From contig NZ_BONP01000002.1 in assembly GCF_016862775.1 (NCBI RefSeq), positions 124,001 to 188,000 of the forward strand: a DNA stretch of 64,000 nucleotides, read 5' to 3'. The position numbers and the translations under genes were made by a program. Under the pieces are notes generated by a model. That model saw only the letters and a list, made by a program, of their open reading frames with translations, did no database searches and had not been told where the DNA came from. This stretch comes from Cellulomonas phragmiteti (lineage in GTDB: Bacteria; Actinomycetota; Actinomycetes; Actinomycetales; Cellulomonadaceae). Below are positions 24,582 through 36,024 of this stretch, one piece after another. Within the stretch, counting starts at the first letter, position 1. Every line of letters begins with the position of its first letter.

Positions 24582-25448
24582 TCAGGCGACCGTGAGCAGC
24601 GTGCCGGCCGGCACCTTGCCCCACAGCAGGTCCAGCACCTCGTCGCTGACCCGGATGCACCCGTTAGAGATCGGGCCCGTCCGCGCGAACGGGCTGGTGT
24701 GGATCGCGGTCGCCGACGTGCCCGTGGCGCGGTCGTAGACGTCGATCGTCTCGCTCTGGCTCGACAGCAGGATCACCCGTGGCGTGTACGTGCCCGGCTG
24801 CTCCCACTGCGACCCGACGACGAACTGGGGCACCGCCGGCGTCGGCGTCCCCGGCGCACCGACGGCCTTGACCGGCACCGTCGTGGTCGTCGTGCCGTCG
24901 TCGACGGTCAGGCTGAGCGCCGCGAGGTCGAGGTGCAGCCGCCAGTCCGTGCCCGACGGGGTGGTGTCCTGCGCGCGGATCCACACGCTGCGCCCGTTGA
25001 CCTGCGCGACGTCCTGGCTGGGCAGCGCGCTGCGCGTGGCGACGAGCACCCGCAGCCACCCGCCGCGCTGGTCCAGGACGGGCAGGACCGTCGGGACGTC
25101 GAGCGTCACGGCGGGCACGGTCGCGACGGGGGTGCCGAACACCGCGTCGTAGCCGGCGGTGTCGCGCACGAGCGTCGCCGTCTGCCAGGTGCCGAGCGCG
25201 GGGTCGTCGTTGCGCCGCTGCTCGAGCCCGTCGGTGCCGGGCAGGCCCGGGACCAGGTGGCGGGGCTCCGCGACCGGCAGGGTCGACAGGTCGGCGGGCA
25301 CGAGCGCCGGGGGCGGGGCGACCGCGACCTTGGGCACGTCGACGGGGGCGCGCACGAGCACCGGGTCGGGCGCCGCGACGGGCGGCGGCGCGCACCCGCC
25401 CAGGGCCGCCGCGGCACCCGCCACGACGGCCACCAGCCCGGCACGCAC
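24582..25448 (-). CDS. YkuD-family L,D-transpeptidase lipoprotein
   Basis: The start RAGLVAVVAGAAAALGGC is a lipoprotein signal with a lipobox ending in cysteine. The C-terminal 120 residues are a YkuD domain, with the catalytic cysteine in TGPISNGCIRVSDEVLDLL (usual SHGCIRL) and an upstream histidine in TAIHTSPF. Such enzymes make 3-3 cross-links in peptidoglycan or anchor proteins. The middle region is proline-rich plus an unassigned domain. GTG at 25448 sits 8 bases after AGGAGG; GTG at 25460 abuts that site and is less likely. The serine-histidine before the cysteine is replaced by SN. Confidence 0.87.
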   Translation of the reverse strand: MRAGLVAVVAGAAAALGGCAPPPVAAPDPVLVRAPVDVPKVAVAPPPALVPADLSTLPVAEPRHLVPGLPGTDGLEQRRNDDPALGTWQTATLVRDTAGYDAVFGTPVATVPAVTLDVPTVLPVLDQRGGWLRVLVATRSALPSQDVAQVNGRSVWIRAQDTTPSGTDWRLHLDLAALSLTVDDGTTTTTVPVKAVGAPGTPTPAVPQFVVGSQWEQPGTYTPRVILLSSQSETIDVYDRATGTSATAIHTSPFARTGPISNGCIRVSDEVLDLLWGKVPAGTLLTVA

Positions 25449-25526
25449 CCTGGTCGACACCCTCCTATGGTGCGGGACGCGCGCGGTGTCCACCACGTCC
25501 GTCCGCCGCCCGTCCCCCGGCGCGGC

Positions 25527-25796
25527 TCAGCGGGAGCGCAGCGCGTCCACCAGCTGCGCCTTGGTCATCGTGGAGCGGCCGCGCACGTCGAGCTCGGCGG
25601 CGCGGGCGCGCAGGTCGGCCACCGTCCAGTCCTCGTACGACCCGGACCGGCCGCCGCGGGCACCGACCTCGGAGCGGCCCGACGCCGCGGCGGCGTTGGC
25701 GATCCGCGCGGACTTCTCCTTGCTGTTGCCCTCGTCGCGCAGCCGCTCGTACAGCTCGGGGTCCTTGATCGACGGGCGGGTCTCGCGCTGCGGCAT
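25527..25796 (-). CDS. Rho_N / plasmid-stabilisation-like small protein
   Basis: An 89-residue protein. The first half (SIKDPELYERLRDEGNSKEKSARIANA) is the segment found in DUF7218-type small proteins. The second half (WTVADLRARAAELDVRGRSTMTKAQLVDALR) is a Rho N-terminal-like or SAP-like helical extension, which usually binds nucleic acid. GAGGAGG lies about 6 bases before the ATG. Function unknown; DNA or RNA binding is inferred. Confidence 0.8.
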   Translation of the reverse strand: MPQRETRPSIKDPELYERLRDEGNSKEKSARIANAAAASGRSEVGARGGRSGSYEDWTVADLRARAAELDVRGRSTMTKAQLVDALRSR

Positions 25797-25899
25797 CGGG
25801 TCCTCCTCGGGTGCGTCGGTGCGGGGCTGAGGTGGCTCCCGACCACGGTAGGCACGTCCCGACCCGGCGGCGAGCCCGCGGGGTCGCGATGATGGACCG

Positions 25900-26757
25900 A
25901 TGGCGCGGACGTGGCGGGTGACCCTGGGCGCGCTCGTCGCCGTCGTCGCCGTCGCGGTGGGTCTGGTCTGGGCCGGGCAGGGCCGGCTCGTCTACCACCC
26001 CGACACCCGCGCCGTGCCGGCCGTCGCGGACGTGCTGCCCGGCGCCCGCGAGGTGCACCTGACGACGTCCGACGGCCTGCGGCTGGGCGCCTGGTACCTG
26101 CCGCCCGCCGACGGCTGCGACGCGGCGGTGCTCGTCACGCCGGGCAACGGCGGCCACCGCGCCGGGCGGGCCGGGCTGGCCCGCGCGCTGCACGCGCAGG
26201 GGTTCGGTGTGCTGCTGCTCGACTACCGGGGGTACGGGGGCAACGAGGGGACGCCGTCCCAGGCCGGGCTGGCCCGTGACGCCCGAGCGGCGCGCGAGCA
26301 CCTCGTCGGGGAGGCGGGGATCCGCCAGGACCGGCTCGTCTACCTGGGCGAGAGCCTCGGCGCCGCGGTGGCGACCGCCCTGGCCGTCGAGCACCCGCCC
26401 GCGGCGCTGGTGCTGCGCTCGCCGTTCACGTCGCTGGCCGACGCCGGCCGTGCCGCCGTCCACGTGCCCGTGGGCTGGCTGCTGCGCGACCGCTACGACG
26501 TGCGGGCCCTGGTCGCGCGGGTCGACGCGCCCGTGGCCGTCGTGCACGGCACGGCGGACACCATCGTGCCGCCGTCGCAGAGCCGGGAGGTGGCCGACGC
26601 GGTGCGCGGGACGGGCGCCCAGGTGGTCGAGCGGAAGGTCGCCGGGGCGGGGCACAACGACGCGGACCTCGCGCACGGCGCCGTGCTGGTGGACGCGGTG
26701 GCGGAGGTCGCGCGCGCCGCAGGGGCCGGGTGCGACGGGTCGCCCGACGGTCGATAG
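25900..26757 (+). CDS. Alpha/beta hydrolase, membrane-anchored
   Basis: A 285-residue protein starting with one membrane segment (about residues 8-24), then a hydrolase fold. The nucleophile serine is in YLGESLGAAV, the oxyanion region in VLVTPGNGGHR, the acid aspartate in HGTADTIVP and the base histidine in GAGHND. It resembles ABHD13/Bem46-type hydrolases, whose substrates are mostly unknown. It reads toward the DUF427 gene, whose ATG is 7 bases past its stop. Confidence 0.85.
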   Translation: MARTWRVTLGALVAVVAVAVGLVWAGQGRLVYHPDTRAVPAVADVLPGAREVHLTTSDGLRLGAWYLPPADGCDAAVLVTPGNGGHRAGRAGLARALHAQGFGVLLLDYRGYGGNEGTPSQAGLARDARAAREHLVGEAGIRQDRLVYLGESLGAAVATALAVEHPPAALVLRSPFTSLADAGRAAVHVPVGWLLRDRYDVRALVARVDAPVAVVHGTADTIVPPSQSREVADAVRGTGAQVVERKVAGAGHNDADLAHGAVLVDAVAEVARAAGAGCDGSPDGR

Positions 26758-26764
26758 TGGGGGC

Positions 26765-27313
26765 ATGCCTCCCGACAGCACCTGGCGACCGCGCACACCA
26801 CCGCCCGGCGGGCGGCCCGCCGTCGTCCCCGGTCCCGGTCAGGAGTCGGTCTGGGACTACCCGCGCCCGCCCGCGGTGCGGCCCAGCACCGAGCACGTCG
26901 TCGTGACGCTCGGCGCGACCGTCGTGGCGGACACGCGCCGTGCGCTGCGCGTCCTGGAGACCTCCCACCCGCCGACGTACTACCTGCCGCTGGCCGACGT
27001 CGCCGAGGGGGTCCTCGTGCCGGTCGACGGGGTGACGACCTTCTGCGAGTTCAAGGGCCGGGCCGTCTACTACGACGTCGTCGGCACCGACGACCGCGGC
27101 CGAGCCGTGCTGCCGCGGGCCGCGTGGGGGTACCCGACGCCCGCGCGCGGCTTCGAGGCCCTCGCCGGGCACGTCGCGCTGTACCCCGCGGGCCTGACGT
27201 GCACGGTGGACGGCGAGGCCGTCGAGGCGCAGGACGGCGACTTCTACGGCGGCTGGCGGACCAGCCGCGTCGTCGGGCCGTTCAAGGGCGGTGGTGGCAC
27301 GCGCGGCTGGTGA
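26765..27313 (+). CDS. DUF427 domain protein
   Basis: A 182-residue protein with the DUF427 core: VVVTLGATVVADTRRALRVLETSHPPTYYLPLADV, then FCEFKGRAVYYDV and GFEALAGHVALYPAGL. The cysteine, lysine and tyrosine in the central strands are conserved in the family. DUF427 proteins are small beta proteins of unknown role. Its N-terminal 40 residues are proline-rich. It begins 7 bases after the hydrolase stop, so they probably form one transcript. Confidence 0.9.
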   Translation: MPPDSTWRPRTPPPGGRPAVVPGPGQESVWDYPRPPAVRPSTEHVVVTLGATVVADTRRALRVLETSHPPTYYLPLADVAEGVLVPVDGVTTFCEFKGRAVYYDVVGTDDRGRAVLPRAAWGYPTPARGFEALAGHVALYPAGLTCTVDGEAVEAQDGDFYGGWRTSRVVGPFKGGGGTRGW

Positions 27314-27328
27314 GCCGTCCCGCCGTGA

Positions 27329-29925
<2,597 letters not shown>

Positions 29926-30085
29926 GACGCCACCCCCGGTGCTCCGGCCGCTCCGGACGCTCCGCAGCGGCGACACAACCTGGACGATTCGCCCGTTCCA
30001 CCCTATTCCGGGCGGATGTCGCGAGGGGTGCCCGAAGGGGCAGACCGCGTGTGATCCCGGGCAGGGGACGCCGTGACCCCGCGCG

Positions 30086-30226
30086 TCACCGCCGCGTCGT
30101 CCGCGGCCCGGGAGGGCGGATGCCCTCGGCGCCGCACCGCAGGCACCGGTAGACGAACCCGCCGCCCTCGTCGTCGCGCGGGACCTTGGTCGGGCGGTGA
30201 CCCAGCAGCCGGCAGAGGAGTCGCAC
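30086..30226 (-). CDS. Small zinc-ribbon-like protein
   Basis: A 46-residue protein beginning VRLLCRLLGHRPTKVPRDD with a later YRCLRCGAEG. Three cysteines (one C early, one CxxC late) and a histidine could hold one zinc, as in DUF1660-like phage and bacterial proteins. The GTG starts 2 bases after the SNF2 stop, so it is almost certainly cotranscribed with it. Confidence 0.6.
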   Translation of the reverse strand: MRLLCRLLGHRPTKVPRDDEGGGFVYRCLRCGAEGIRPPGPRTTRR

Positions 30227-30228
30227 GG

Positions 30229-32400
30229 TCAGCCGACGACCTCGCCGGTCAGCGCGTCGCTGAGCAGCCCCACCAGGGCGTCGAGCTGCACGTCGGTCGA
30301 CGACGAGCCGTCGTCCTCCGCACCGTCCAGCGCCCGGGCGGCCAGGCCCGACTTGGCGTCGATGAGCTCGGCGATCCTCGAGTCGATGGTCTGCGCGGCG
30401 ACGATCCGCCACGCGGTGACCGGCTCGTCCTGCCCGATGCGGTGGATGCGGTCGATCGCCTGGGTCTGCTCGGCGTGGGTCCAGGACAGCTCGGCGAGCA
30501 CCAGGTTGGACGCGACCTGCAGGTTCAGCCCGACCCCCGCGGCCGTCAGGGAGCACACGACGATCGCGACCTCGGGGTCCTCCGTGAACGCCGCGATGTT
30601 CTTGGCACGTGCCCGGGGCGTCTGGTCGCCGCGGATCGAGGCGTACCGGATGCCGCGCTCGGCGAACGTCTGCTCCGCGGTGTCCATGACGTCGACGTGC
30701 TTGGCGAAGAACACGACCTTGCCGACGTTGCGGGCCAGCTGCGCGGCGTAGTCCGCGGCCAGGCCGGCCTTGGCCTGACCGATCCGGCGGACCATCGTGA
30801 ACACGTTCTCGCCACCGGCCTTCGAGCTCGCGTCCTTGAGCTCGGCCGCGGCGACCCGCCGCGCGAGGTCGAGGTCGATCCCGTCGACGGCCGTGTCGTC
30901 GCGACGTGCCTCGAGCGCGGCCCGGTACCGGCTGACGAGCCGCTCGGCGAGCGCGGCCTCGGCCGCACGGATCGAGCGCCCGACGGCTCCGTCGAGCTCG
31001 ACCGGCAGGTCCGCGACGCGGCGCGCGGGGATGTCGGCGACCACGTCGATCTTGCGGCGCCGCACGATGCCCATGTCGATGACCGCGGTGCGCGCGGCGG
31101 AGTAGAACCCGCGGTCGGCGGGTGTCAGCCCCGTGTCCTCGAGCGCGGCCATGAGGCTGCCGAGCGGCTTCTCCTGGTCGATCCAGCCGAGGTACTGCCA
31201 GATCGCACGGAAGTCCTCGATGTCGTTGATCAGCGGGGTGCCGGTCAGCGCCATCAGCAGCGGCCGGGCGGTGCGCTCGCGGATGCGCGCGGAGATGCCC
31301 AGGACGTGCCGCGAGCGCTGCGAGCCCGTGTTCTTGATGAAGTGCGCCTCGTCGACGACCATCCCGCGGAACCCGTGGTCGCCGAGCCAGCCGGCGTGCC
31401 GGTCGAGGATCTCGTAGTTGACGATCACGACGTCGGCGAACCCGTCGACCTGGTCGCCGTCGCCGTGCACCACGGTGGGCCGGCGCAGCGGCGTCCACAG
31501 CCCGACCTCGTGCGCCCAGTTCGTCTTGACGACGTTGGGGACGACGACCAGCAGCGGGAACGCGTCGGCGGCCTGCGCGGCGAGCAGCGCCTGGGCCGTC
31601 TTGCCCAGGCCGGGCTCGTCGGCGAGCAGGAAGGTGCGGTGGCCGCGCGCCGCGGCCGCGACGACCCGGGCCTGGTGCGGCATGAGCTCGCGGCCGGCCG
31701 GCGTCGGCACGGGACGCGGCTCGGGCAGGGGCATGCACGCCGGTGCGCCGGTCGCGGCCTCCTCGAACGACCGGAACAGCGGGTCGAGCAGCTCCCACCC
31801 GGCCAGCCGGCGCACCTTGGGCGTGACGCGCTGGGCCGCGGCCTCGAAGTCGGGGGCGAGGAACGGGTTGGCGAGCTGGCGCGAGATCACCGACCGTGGC
31901 ACCACGCGCTTCTCGGTGCCGGGCGCCGGGGTGGTCGGGGCGGCCGGCCCCGCGGGCTCGGGCTCCTCGGGCGGCTCGAGCCCACCGGCGCGCATGACGG
32001 TCGCCTTGTAGGCCCGGGCGGCGTCGGAGACGCGGGCGTCCTCGGCGAGCAGCTCGAGCAGGGAGGTGTCGCGGGCGGCGGTCCGGGCCAGCTGCGTCGC
32101 GACCTCGTCGAGCCGCTTGAGGTCCCGGGCGCGCCGGTCGTTCGGCCCGCCGCCGGCCATGAGCTTCGTCCGCTCCTCGCGGACGAGCAGCGCCACCACC
32201 TGGAACTGGGTGCGGACGGCCGCACGGGTCGGGGGTCGCTGCACGGCGCCGTCGACCTCACGGGCCAGCGCTGCGAGCACCGGGAGGATCCCCTTCTCCG
32301 TGGGTCGCTGGGCACGGCCGCGTCCGGCGCCGGGCTCGCGCCGCTGGGCGCCCGTCTCCGGGCGCGCACGGCCGGACCTGCGCTGGCCTGCTCGTGCCAC
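30229..32400 (-). CDS. SNF2-family DNA-dependent ATPase/helicase
   Basis: A 723-residue protein. Walker A is DEPGLGKTAQA, Walker B is VVDEAHF, motif III is MALTGTPLIND, and the second RecA domain has VVCSLTAAGVGLNLQVASNLVLAELSWTHAEQTQAIDRIHRIGQ, all intact. Such enzymes move along or remodel DNA-protein complexes. The N-terminal 220 residues are charged and unassigned. The GTG at 32400 has GGAGG about 4 bases upstream; further in-frame starts lie in an arginine-rich stretch. A small zinc-ribbon gene follows. Specific role (repair, RNAP recycling, defence) not evident. Confidence 0.92.
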   Translation of the reverse strand: MARAGQRRSGRARPETGAQRREPGAGRGRAQRPTEKGILPVLAALAREVDGAVQRPPTRAAVRTQFQVVALLVREERTKLMAGGGPNDRRARDLKRLDEVATQLARTAARDTSLLELLAEDARVSDAARAYKATVMRAGGLEPPEEPEPAGPAAPTTPAPGTEKRVVPRSVISRQLANPFLAPDFEAAAQRVTPKVRRLAGWELLDPLFRSFEEAATGAPACMPLPEPRPVPTPAGRELMPHQARVVAAAARGHRTFLLADEPGLGKTAQALLAAQAADAFPLLVVVPNVVKTNWAHEVGLWTPLRRPTVVHGDGDQVDGFADVVIVNYEILDRHAGWLGDHGFRGMVVDEAHFIKNTGSQRSRHVLGISARIRERTARPLLMALTGTPLINDIEDFRAIWQYLGWIDQEKPLGSLMAALEDTGLTPADRGFYSAARTAVIDMGIVRRRKIDVVADIPARRVADLPVELDGAVGRSIRAAEAALAERLVSRYRAALEARRDDTAVDGIDLDLARRVAAAELKDASSKAGGENVFTMVRRIGQAKAGLAADYAAQLARNVGKVVFFAKHVDVMDTAEQTFAERGIRYASIRGDQTPRARAKNIAAFTEDPEVAIVVCSLTAAGVGLNLQVASNLVLAELSWTHAEQTQAIDRIHRIGQDEPVTAWRIVAAQTIDSRIAELIDAKSGLAARALDGAEDDGSSSTDVQLDALVGLLSDALTGEVVG

Positions 32401-32756
32401 ATCTCCTCCTTCGAAGCGTCCGGGCGGCGCGACGTCGCCGCCCACGCCACGGGGCCGGCAGCGGCGCGCACGGGCACCGCCCGGCACGACCTGCGAGAGC
32501 ACCGCCGGGCTGTCGTCCCGTCGGCGCGCGACATGGCGTCGGTGCCGTCACGCACGTGCGACGGCACCGCCGCGACCCCCCGTCCGTCCGCCGCGGGCCG
32601 TCACGAGGCCGTCACGGGGCGCGGCGCGGACGCCGGCACGTCGTCGACGCCTGAAGCGTACCGCCGCGTGCGCCGCCGCAGGCCGGTGACGGGCAGATGT
32701 CGCCCGGCCGCTCGGCCGCGGCGACAGCCCGCAGCGGGGTCGTTAGGGTCGACCGG
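32401..32756. other. Intergenic region between divergent SNF2 and FGGY genes
   Basis: Must hold both promoters. Open frames here are GC-biased shadows without ribosome-binding sites or recognisable domains. No clear operator or RNA was found. Confidence 0.6.
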
Positions 32757-34238
32757 GTGACCCGACCCGTGGACGACGTCGCCCTGGCCGAGGCCCTGGA
32801 CCCGCTGGTGCTGGCGGTCGACATCGGGTCGACGGCCAGCCGCGGCGGGGTCTACGACGCCGCGGGGCGGCCCGTGACGGGGCTGCGGCACAAGGTGCCG
32901 CACGCGTTCACGGTCTCGCCAGCGGGGGCCTCGGTGATCGACCCGGACCAGGTCGTCGCGGAGGTCGAGCAGATCCTCGACGCGGTCACCGCCGACCGGG
33001 CGCTGGGGACGCGGCTCGCCGGGGTGGCGATGGACACGTTCGCGGCGTCGCTGATCGCGGTGGACGCGGACGGCCGACCGCTGACGCCCTGCCTGACGTA
33101 CGCGGACTCCCGGTGCGCCGGCGAGGTCGCGACGCTGCGCGCGGAGCTGGACGAGCGCGCCGTGCAGCAGCGCACGGGTACGCGGATCCACACCAGCTAC
33201 CACGCGCCGCGGCTGCGGTGGCTGGCACGGACCGAGCCCCGGACCTTCGCCGCGGCGGCCGGGTGGTGGTCGCTCGGGGAGTACGTGTACCGCCGGCTCA
33301 TCGGCGTCAACGCCGCCGGCACGTCGACGGCGGCGTGGACGGGTCTGCTCGACCGGCGCACCGGTGACCTGGACGCCGACCTGCTGGCGGCGGTGGGCGT
33401 CCGGGCCGAGCAGTTCTCCCCCGTGCACGACCTCGCCGACACGGTGGACCCGACGCGCACGCCGCGGTGGCCCGCGCTGGCCGGGGCCCGCTGGTTCCCC
33501 GTGATCACCGACGGGTTCGCCAGCAACGTGGGCGCGGGGGCCACCGACCCCACCGTCCTGGCCGCGGCGACCGCGACGAGCGGGGCGCTGCGCGTCCTGC
33601 TCGCCGGACCGGCGGAGCCGTTGCCGTTCGGCATGTGGAACTACCGGGTCGACGGCGACCGGACGCTGCTGGGGGGCGCGCTGAACGACGTGGGGCGGGC
33701 GATCAGCTGGGCGCAGAGCACCCTGCGCCTCGACCGCGACCCCGGTGCGACGCTGGCCGCGGACCCCTCGTCCGCGACCCCGCTGGTGCTGCCGTACCTC
33801 ACCGGCGAGCGCGCCCCGGGGTGGGCTGCCGACGCGCACGCGGTGATCACCGGCGTGACCGCCGCGACGGACGCGGCCGCCCTGTACCGCGGGACGGTCG
33901 AGGGCATCGCGCTCACCTACGCGCGGGTGGCCACCGAGCTCGGCCCGGCCGCCCCCGAGGTCGGCCAGGTCGTCGCCTCGGGACGCGTCAGCAACGACCA
34001 GCCGGCATGGCTGCAGGTCCTCGCCGACGTGCTGGAGCGCCCGGTCACGCACGTGACGCTCAAGCGCTCGACCCTGCGTGGCACGGCCCTGCTCGCGCTG
34101 GGCGTGCTCGCCCCCGACGTGCCCCGGGCCCCGCGCGCCACGGGTGACACGTACGAGCCCGTGGCCTCGCGCGCCGCGTACTACGCCGAGCGGCGCGCGC
34201 GGTTCGACGAGGCGTACGGCGCCGTCGTGCGGCGCTGA
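32757..34238 (+). CDS. FGGY-family carbohydrate kinase, gluconokinase-like
   Basis: A 493-residue sugar kinase. VLAVDIGSTASRGGVYD is the N-terminal phosphate-binding segment, LPYLTGERAPGW and GYVVASGRVSND-like QVVASGRVSNDQPAWLQVLADVLERPV are typical FGGY C-terminal signatures. Closest in pattern to gluconokinase-like members, which phosphorylate gluconate; xylulokinase is the alternative in a xylan-using strain, but the xylulokinase-specific motifs are not obvious. GTG at 32757 starts just before the fold; no strong ribosome-binding site, so possibly leaderless. Confidence 0.8.
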   Translation: MTRPVDDVALAEALDPLVLAVDIGSTASRGGVYDAAGRPVTGLRHKVPHAFTVSPAGASVIDPDQVVAEVEQILDAVTADRALGTRLAGVAMDTFAASLIAVDADGRPLTPCLTYADSRCAGEVATLRAELDERAVQQRTGTRIHTSYHAPRLRWLARTEPRTFAAAAGWWSLGEYVYRRLIGVNAAGTSTAAWTGLLDRRTGDLDADLLAAVGVRAEQFSPVHDLADTVDPTRTPRWPALAGARWFPVITDGFASNVGAGATDPTVLAAATATSGALRVLLAGPAEPLPFGMWNYRVDGDRTLLGGALNDVGRAISWAQSTLRLDRDPGATLAADPSSATPLVLPYLTGERAPGWAADAHAVITGVTAATDAAALYRGTVEGIALTYARVATELGPAAPEVGQVVASGRVSNDQPAWLQVLADVLERPVTHVTLKRSTLRGTALLALGVLAPDVPRAPRATGDTYEPVASRAAYYAERRARFDEAYGAVVRR

Positions 34239-34344
34239 GGCCGGGGCGGCGCCGCGCCCTTGCGACCCCCACGGGTCTCGTTACGGTGGATGAGGTGTCG
34301 TGACGCCTGCGGCGCAGCCGATCCGACCCCCAGGAGGACCGCCG

Positions 34345-34980
34345 ATGACCCGCGCACCGCACGCCCCCCGCCCCCGTCCCACCGCCCTGCGCACCGCGGG
34401 GACAGCCGCCTGCGCGCTGGCCCTCGGGCTGGGACTGACCGCCTGCACCACGGGCACGGAGGATCCGGTGGGCTCACCGACGCCGGGGACGACCGCGCCG
34501 GCGCCCGCGGACCCCACGACCGAGCCGGCGGACGACCCGACGGAGACGACGGCGCCCGGCGAGGCGCTCCTCGACGGCACCCGCCAGGTGGACGTGCAGA
34601 CGTACGGCGCCCGGTGGGTGACCACGAGCGTCGAGGGCGGGATCACGACGGTGGCCGACCCGGCCGAGTCCGACGTGCCGACCACGTGGGTGATCGAGCC
34701 GGCGTCCGACGGCGGCCACCTCATGCGCTCGACGGCCACCGTCGACGGCCGCGACCTGTGTCTCAACGCCCCCGGCAACGACGTGCTGGGCCTCGAGACG
34801 TGCGACGCGACCTCCCCGAGCCAGCTGCTCGACGTCGGCTCGCTCGACCAGCCCGAGCAGGTGAGCATCGTGACCGCGGACGGCTACCTCGTCGCGGACC
34901 CGGACGGTGGCCTGGCCCTCGCGTCCGACGCGTCCGGCCCGGGCACCGTCTTCGTGCTCGTGGACCGCGGCCCGGCCTGA
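34345..34980 (+). CDS. Secreted lipoprotein, possibly with a trefoil-like domain
   Basis: A 211-residue protein. The signal (ALALGLGLTAC) ends in a lipobox cysteine at about residue 35, followed by a Pro/Thr-rich linker, then a 130-residue beta-rich domain (DGRDLCLNAPGNDVLGLETCDATSPSQ). The spaced C-L...C and Q pattern resembles one lobe of a ricin-type beta-trefoil, but the match is weak. AGGAGG lies about 7 bases before the ATG. Unknown function. Confidence 0.7.
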   Translation: MTRAPHAPRPRPTALRTAGTAACALALGLGLTACTTGTEDPVGSPTPGTTAPAPADPTTEPADDPTETTAPGEALLDGTRQVDVQTYGARWVTTSVEGGITTVADPAESDVPTTWVIEPASDGGHLMRSTATVDGRDLCLNAPGNDVLGLETCDATSPSQLLDVGSLDQPEQVSIVTADGYLVADPDGGLALASDASGPGTVFVLVDRGPA

Positions 34981-35028
34981 GCCCGGGGCGCGCCGCGCCG
35001 GTGCGCGACGGGCCGTGACCGGGCTCCG

Positions 35029-36024
35029 CTACCCGGTCGTGGCCGCGTGCCACGCGGCCAGGCGGCGCAGCCCCTCGTCGATCGACACCTCGGGCCGCCA
35101 CCGCAGGTCGGCGCGCGTGCGGCGCTGGTCGAACCAGTGCGCGGTCGACAGCTGCTCGGCGAGGAACCGCGTCATCGGCGGTTCCCCGTCGGCGCTGGCG
35201 AGGGGCAGGTGCGCCCAGGCCGTCTCGACCGCGGCACCCGCTCCCCGCGCCACCGCGCCGGGCACGCGCGTCGTCGGCGCGGGCACCCCCACGGCGGCGC
35301 AGATGCCCGCGACCATCTCCGCGACGGTCCGCGGCTCGCCGTTGGTGACGACGTAGGCCTGGCCGCGCACGGTGCCGTCGTCGTCGCCGAGCCGGTGCAG
35401 GGCCGCCACCAGCGCGGACGCCGCGTTGTCGAGGTAGGTGGTGTCGATGAGGGCGGCGCCGTGGTCGAGCAGCGGCAGCCGCCCGGTGCGGGCGCGCTCG
35501 GCGATGCGCGCGACGAGCTGCTCGTCGCCCGGCCCCCAGACGATGTGCGGGCGCACGGCCACGACCCGCAGGTCGCCGTCGGCGCCCAGGGCGAGCAGCT
35601 CCGCCTCGGCCTTGGTGCGCGCGTACGCCCCGCGGGCGCGTCGCGGGTCGGCGCGCGGGGCGTCCTCGCCGACGATCGCCGTGCCCGTGTGCGCGACGGA
35701 CGGTGAGGACACGTGGACCACGTCGGTGGCGCCGTGGCGCGCGGCCGCGGCGAGCAGCGCGCGGGTGCCCTCGACGTTGACGTGCCGGAAGTCGGCCGGG
35801 TCCCCGGCGAGCGACACCTTCGCGGCGAGGTGCACGACCGCGTCGACGCCCGCGACGGCCCGGTCGACGTCGTCGGGGTCCGTCACCGAGCCGAGCCGGT
35901 CCTCGACGCCGTCGACGCCGCTGGGGCGGCGCTGGAACGTGCGGACGTCGTGCCCGGCGTCGCGGACGCGGGCGGCGGTGGTACGTCCCAGCAGGCCGGA
36001 CGCGCCGGTGACCAGGACCTTCAC
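35029..36024 (-). CDS. oleD: OleD: NADPH-dependent 2-alkyl-3-oxoalkanoate reductase
   Basis: A 331-residue short-chain dehydrogenase-like enzyme with the TGASGLLGRTT nucleotide-binding loop and YARTK active-site pair (YxxxK). In olefin biosynthesis OleD reduces the beta-keto acid made by OleA to a beta-hydroxy acid, using NADPH. Its GTG overlaps the oleBC stop (GTGA), placing it last in oleA-oleBC-oleD. Without this context it would be called a 3beta-HSD/epimerase family protein. Confidence 0.88.
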   Translation of the reverse strand: MKVLVTGASGLLGRTTAARVRDAGHDVRTFQRRPSGVDGVEDRLGSVTDPDDVDRAVAGVDAVVHLAAKVSLAGDPADFRHVNVEGTRALLAAAARHGATDVVHVSSPSVAHTGTAIVGEDAPRADPRRARGAYARTKAEAELLALGADGDLRVVAVRPHIVWGPGDEQLVARIAERARTGRLPLLDHGAALIDTTYLDNAASALVAALHRLGDDDGTVRGQAYVVTNGEPRTVAEMVAGICAAVGVPAPTTRVPGAVARGAGAAVETAWAHLPLASADGEPPMTRFLAEQLSTAHWFDQRRTRADLRWRPEVSIDEGLRRLAAWHAATTG

